From Azoarcus sp. KH32C (GTDB lineage: Bacteria > Pseudomonadota > Gammaproteobacteria > Burkholderiales > Rhodocyclaceae), in contig NC_020516.1 of assembly GCF_000349945.1 (NCBI RefSeq), forward strand, positions 3,038,001-3,102,000: 64,000 nt of DNA. The letters run 5' to 3'. The notes below the pieces were generated by a model. That model was not told where the DNA came from. It ran no database searches and was given only the letters and a program-made list of their open reading frames with translations. Positions 61,783 to 64,000 of this stretch are shown here, one piece after another. A program made the translations under genes and the position numbers. The stretch's first letter is position 1, and the number at the start of each line of letters is the position of its first letter.

Positions 61783-63211
61783 ACCTTTCGGCCCCCCCAG
61801 CAAAGTGTCCGTGCGGGCCGTAATCGGCTCGCGCGTGCTTTGGGCATGGTTGCCGCGTACCCTGCTGTGGCAGACCTTCTTCCTCATCGCGCTGCTGCTG
61901 ACGCTCGCGTTGGCGGCGTGGTCGCAGATCTTTCGTCATTTCGAGGATCCGGTCCGCGCCCGCGACTTGGCCCAGATGGTCGTGAGTGTCGTCAACCTGA
62001 CCCGCACCGCGCTGATCAATGCCGAAGTCGAACGTCGCCCCGAACTGCTGATCGAGTTGGCCGCACTGGAAGGCATCCGCATCTATCCGGCGGAGCCCTC
62101 CGACGATGTGCGCCCCCTAGCCGACACGCGCGACATGCGCCTACTTACCGGCGAAGTTCGACGCCAGCTTGGATCGCACACCCGGTTCGCCGCGCGCTGG
62201 AAGTCGCTCGACGGATTCTGGGTCAGCTTTCGGCTCGACCCCGAGGACGCGCAGGATTTCTGGGTCATGCTGCCGTCGGAGCGACTCGAACAGACGCATG
62301 CCGTCGAGTGGCTCGCCTGGGGGGGCGGCGCACTGCTCGTCGCGCTCGTGGGCGCCTACCTGATCGTCTCGCGGATCAGTGTTCCGCTACGCAATCTGGC
62401 ACGATCCGCGCGCGTCGTCGGCAGCGGTCACACGCCGCCGCACTTGCCGGAAACCGGTCCGCTCGAAATTGCAACGGTCGCCCGCGCCTTCAACCAGATG
62501 ACCGGCGACCTCGCGCACGCGGACGCCGACCGCGCACTGATCCTGGCCGGTGTCTCGCACGACCTGCGCACTCCGCTCGCGCGCCTGCGGCTCGGAATCG
62601 AGATGTCCGGCGCGCCGGGGCCGGATGTCCTCGCGATGGTCGCGGACGTCGAGGAAATGGACCGGATCATCGGGCAGTTTCTCGATTTCGGACGCGGCGA
62701 GCCGCAGGAGCCGATGCAGGCCACGGACATCGCCGCGATGCTGCAGGACATCGCACAGCCCTATCGGCTCCGCGGCATCAACATCGCGCTCGACGTGCCG
62801 AAAAGCCTTGTCCACCTTGTGCGACCACTGCCCCTGCGCCGGGCCGTACTGAACCTCATCGACAACGCCGTGCGCTACGCAGGGGAAGACAAGCCCATCA
62901 CCATCACGCTCGATCGACGGGAGCATGAGGTTCTCGTCGAAGTCGCCGATCGCGGGCCGGGCATTCCCGAAGGGGAGCGCGAACGGATGCGACACCCCTT
63001 TACCCGCCTCGAAAACGCCCGTTCGAACACCAAGGGCGCGGGCCTCGGGCTGGCGATCGTCGAGCGCATCATCGCTTCGCACCACGGCGTGCTGGAACTC
63101 GCCGGGCGGGAAGGCGGCGGCTTGCGGGCAATTCTGCATCTTCCCCTTGATGGGAAACGCGCCGGCCGGGCTAGAATGCTCGGAGCCGACAGCGATTTGG
63201 GCGAAGCCTGA
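61754..63211 (+). CDS. envZ: Sensor histidine kinase EnvZ
   Basis: This inner-membrane sensor kinase (485 residues) has one helix near residues 31-58, a periplasmic domain of about 125 residues, a second helix near 186-208 and a HAMP linker. The catalytic core has phosphorylated His269 (VSHDLRTPLARL), NLIDNAVRYAG and DRGPGIPEGE, with GAGLGLAIVER. The start at 61754 overlaps ompR; a GTG at 61805 is an alternative. EnvZ senses osmolarity and phosphorylates OmpR. Confidence 0.93.
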   Translation: MKASLLAKAEPFGPPSKVSVRAVIGSRVLWAWLPRTLLWQTFFLIALLLTLALAAWSQIFRHFEDPVRARDLAQMVVSVVNLTRTALINAEVERRPELLIELAALEGIRIYPAEPSDDVRPLADTRDMRLLTGEVRRQLGSHTRFAARWKSLDGFWVSFRLDPEDAQDFWVMLPSERLEQTHAVEWLAWGGGALLVALVGAYLIVSRISVPLRNLARSARVVGSGHTPPHLPETGPLEIATVARAFNQMTGDLAHADADRALILAGVSHDLRTPLARLRLGIEMSGAPGPDVLAMVADVEEMDRIIGQFLDFGRGEPQEPMQATDIAAMLQDIAQPYRLRGINIALDVPKSLVHLVRPLPLRRAVLNLIDNAVRYAGEDKPITITLDRREHEVLVEVADRGPGIPEGERERMRHPFTRLENARSNTKGAGLGLAIVERIIASHHGVLELAGREGGGLRAILHLPLDGKRAGRARMLGADSDLGEA

Positions 63212-63247
63212 ACCGGTCGGTACAACGACCCGATATAATGTTTCCGC

Positions 63248-63856
63248 ATGAAGATTCTTTTCGATCTGCTTCCCGTCATCCTATTCTTCGGTGCATACAA
63301 GGTTGCAGGCAGCAGTCAGGCAACGGCATTCGAACTCGCATCCCGCTGGCTCGGGAGCGGCATTGAACCCTCGCAGGCGCCCATCCTCATTGCTACTGCC
63401 GTCGCTATCGTCGCGACGTTCACGCAGATCGCGTGGGTGTGGATTCGTCACCGAAAGGTCGATGCGATGCTGTGGGTGAGCCTCGCGATCATCACCGTAT
63501 TCGGGGGCGCAACCCTCTTCTTCCATAACCCGACCTTCATCAAGTGGAAGCCGACAGCGCTCTACTGGCTGTTCTCCGGCACCCTGCTGGTCTCCGACCT
63601 CGTTCTGAGACGCAACCTCATCCGGAAGATGCTCGAAGCCCAGGTGCGCCTGCCCGAGCCCGTCTGGCCGCGCCTCAACTTCGCCTGGGCGGCCTTCTTC
63701 GCCTGCATGGGTGGGCTGAACCTGTATATAGCGTATAACTTTTCCGAAGAGGCCTGGGTCAACTTCAAGCTGTTCGGCGGCACGGGGCTCATGCTGCTGT
63801 TCGTGATCCTCCAGGGTTTCTACCTTTCCAGACACATGAACGAGGAAACAACCTGA
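63248..63856 (+). CDS. yciB: Septation protein A / inner membrane-spanning protein YciB
   Basis: This 202-residue inner-membrane protein has five to six hydrophobic helices. Typical of YciB (IspZ) are the N-terminus MKILFDLLPVILFFGAYK and FFHNPTFIKWKPTALYWLFS. It has roles in cell envelope or septation in E. coli; the exact activity is unclear. It overlaps the YciI-type gene by one base (TGATG), so translation is coupled. Confidence 0.93.
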   Translation: MKILFDLLPVILFFGAYKVAGSSQATAFELASRWLGSGIEPSQAPILIATAVAIVATFTQIAWVWIRHRKVDAMLWVSLAIITVFGGATLFFHNPTFIKWKPTALYWLFSGTLLVSDLVLRRNLIRKMLEAQVRLPEPVWPRLNFAWAAFFACMGGLNLYIAYNFSEEAWVNFKLFGGTGLMLLFVILQGFYLSRHMNEETT

Positions 63857-64000
63857 TGTTTTACGCACTGATCGGGGAAGATACCCCCGGTTCGCTCGAC
63901 AAGCGCATGGCGGCACGTCCGGCGCATCTCGCCCGGCTCCAGGCGCTCAGTGACGAAGGGCGCCTCCTGATCGCGGGACCGATGCCCGCGATCGACTCGC
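63856..64000 (+). CDS. YciI family protein (partial, 3' end outside window)
   Basis: The visible 48 codons read MFYALIGEDTPGSLDKRMAA and continue with HLARLQALSDEGRLLIAGPMPAID. This is the ferredoxin-like YciI domain, with its His and Asp residues. In E. coli YciI is next to yciB-like genes too. The gene runs off the right end of the window. Function is undefined. Confidence 0.9.
   Translation, partial: MFYALIGEDTPGSLDKRMAARPAHLARLQALSDEGRLLIAGPMPAIDS

Overview
The window is GC-rich, densely coded chromosomal DNA from a heterotrophic proteobacterium. The gene mix is a Gts-type glucose ABC transporter, an Entner-Doudoroff (ED) operon under HexR, an aromatic-acid catabolic operon, a phasin-like protein, and PAS/GAF/GGDEF/EAL signalling proteins. 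It fits a betaproteobacterium, most likely near the Rhodocyclales/Zoogloeaceae (Azoarcus, Aromatoleum, Thauera). That placement is inferred from gene content and style; no rRNA or other marker is present. I found no tRNA, rRNA, CRISPR, transposase, integrase or phage gene.

Layout. (1) 1-6812: glucose import and entry. A Gts-type ABC transporter (minus strand; its ATPase runs off the left edge) diverges from zwf1-glk. (2) 6822-15858: one long minus-strand operon for an aromatic compound. In transcription order it encodes a beta-lactamase-fold protein, a flavin hydroxylase, a DUF2783 microprotein, a VOC protein, a fumarylacetoacetase-family hydrolase, an aromatic-acid MFS transporter, acetoacetyl-CoA synthetase and a class II aldolase. 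A near-consensus sigma-70 promoter precedes it. (3) 16251-21134: a phasin-like protein, a serine protease plus diguanylate cyclase pair, and an Old Yellow Enzyme divergent from a LysR regulator. (4) 21258-27115: a ROK regulator, a fructose/ribose-type ABC importer and a PfkB sugar kinase. (5) 27183-31242: a P-type ATPase resembling the Na,K-ATPase class, a cupin, two small lipoproteins and a DUF504 protein. (6) 31294-47446: central carbon. A minus-strand unit zwf2-pgl-hexR-pgi diverges from a plus-strand operon edd-eda-galM-pyk-gapN, followed by eno and ppc. (7) 47476-54472: SemiSWEET, a VOC protein, CorA, and a histidine kinase/receiver/REC-GAF-GGDEF-EAL signalling operon. (8) 54623-64000: housekeeping genes radA, a CysL-like LysR, lplT, uracil-DNA glycosylase, rimI, tsaB, ompR-envZ, yciB and a partial YciI gene.

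How it works together. Glucose enters through Gts and is phosphorylated by Glk. Fructose (probable) enters through the second ABC system, is phosphorylated by the PfkB kinase and joins through Pgi. Zwf (two copies), Pgl, Edd and Eda convert glucose 6-phosphate to pyruvate and glyceraldehyde 3-phosphate. GapN, Eno and Pyk complete the lower branch and Ppc refills the TCA cycle; no phosphofructokinase is seen. The main regulatory observation is a set of HexR-like inverted repeats at four promoters: gts, zwf1-glk, zwf2-pgl-hexR-pgi and edd-eda. Two of them (gts and edd) share the same promoter/operator geometry base for base in register. The most likely under-described system is the aromatic operon. 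It lacks a classical ring-cleaving dioxygenase, but contains a small VOC protein, an acetoacetate-activating enzyme and a beta-lactamase-fold protein with a broken metal motif.
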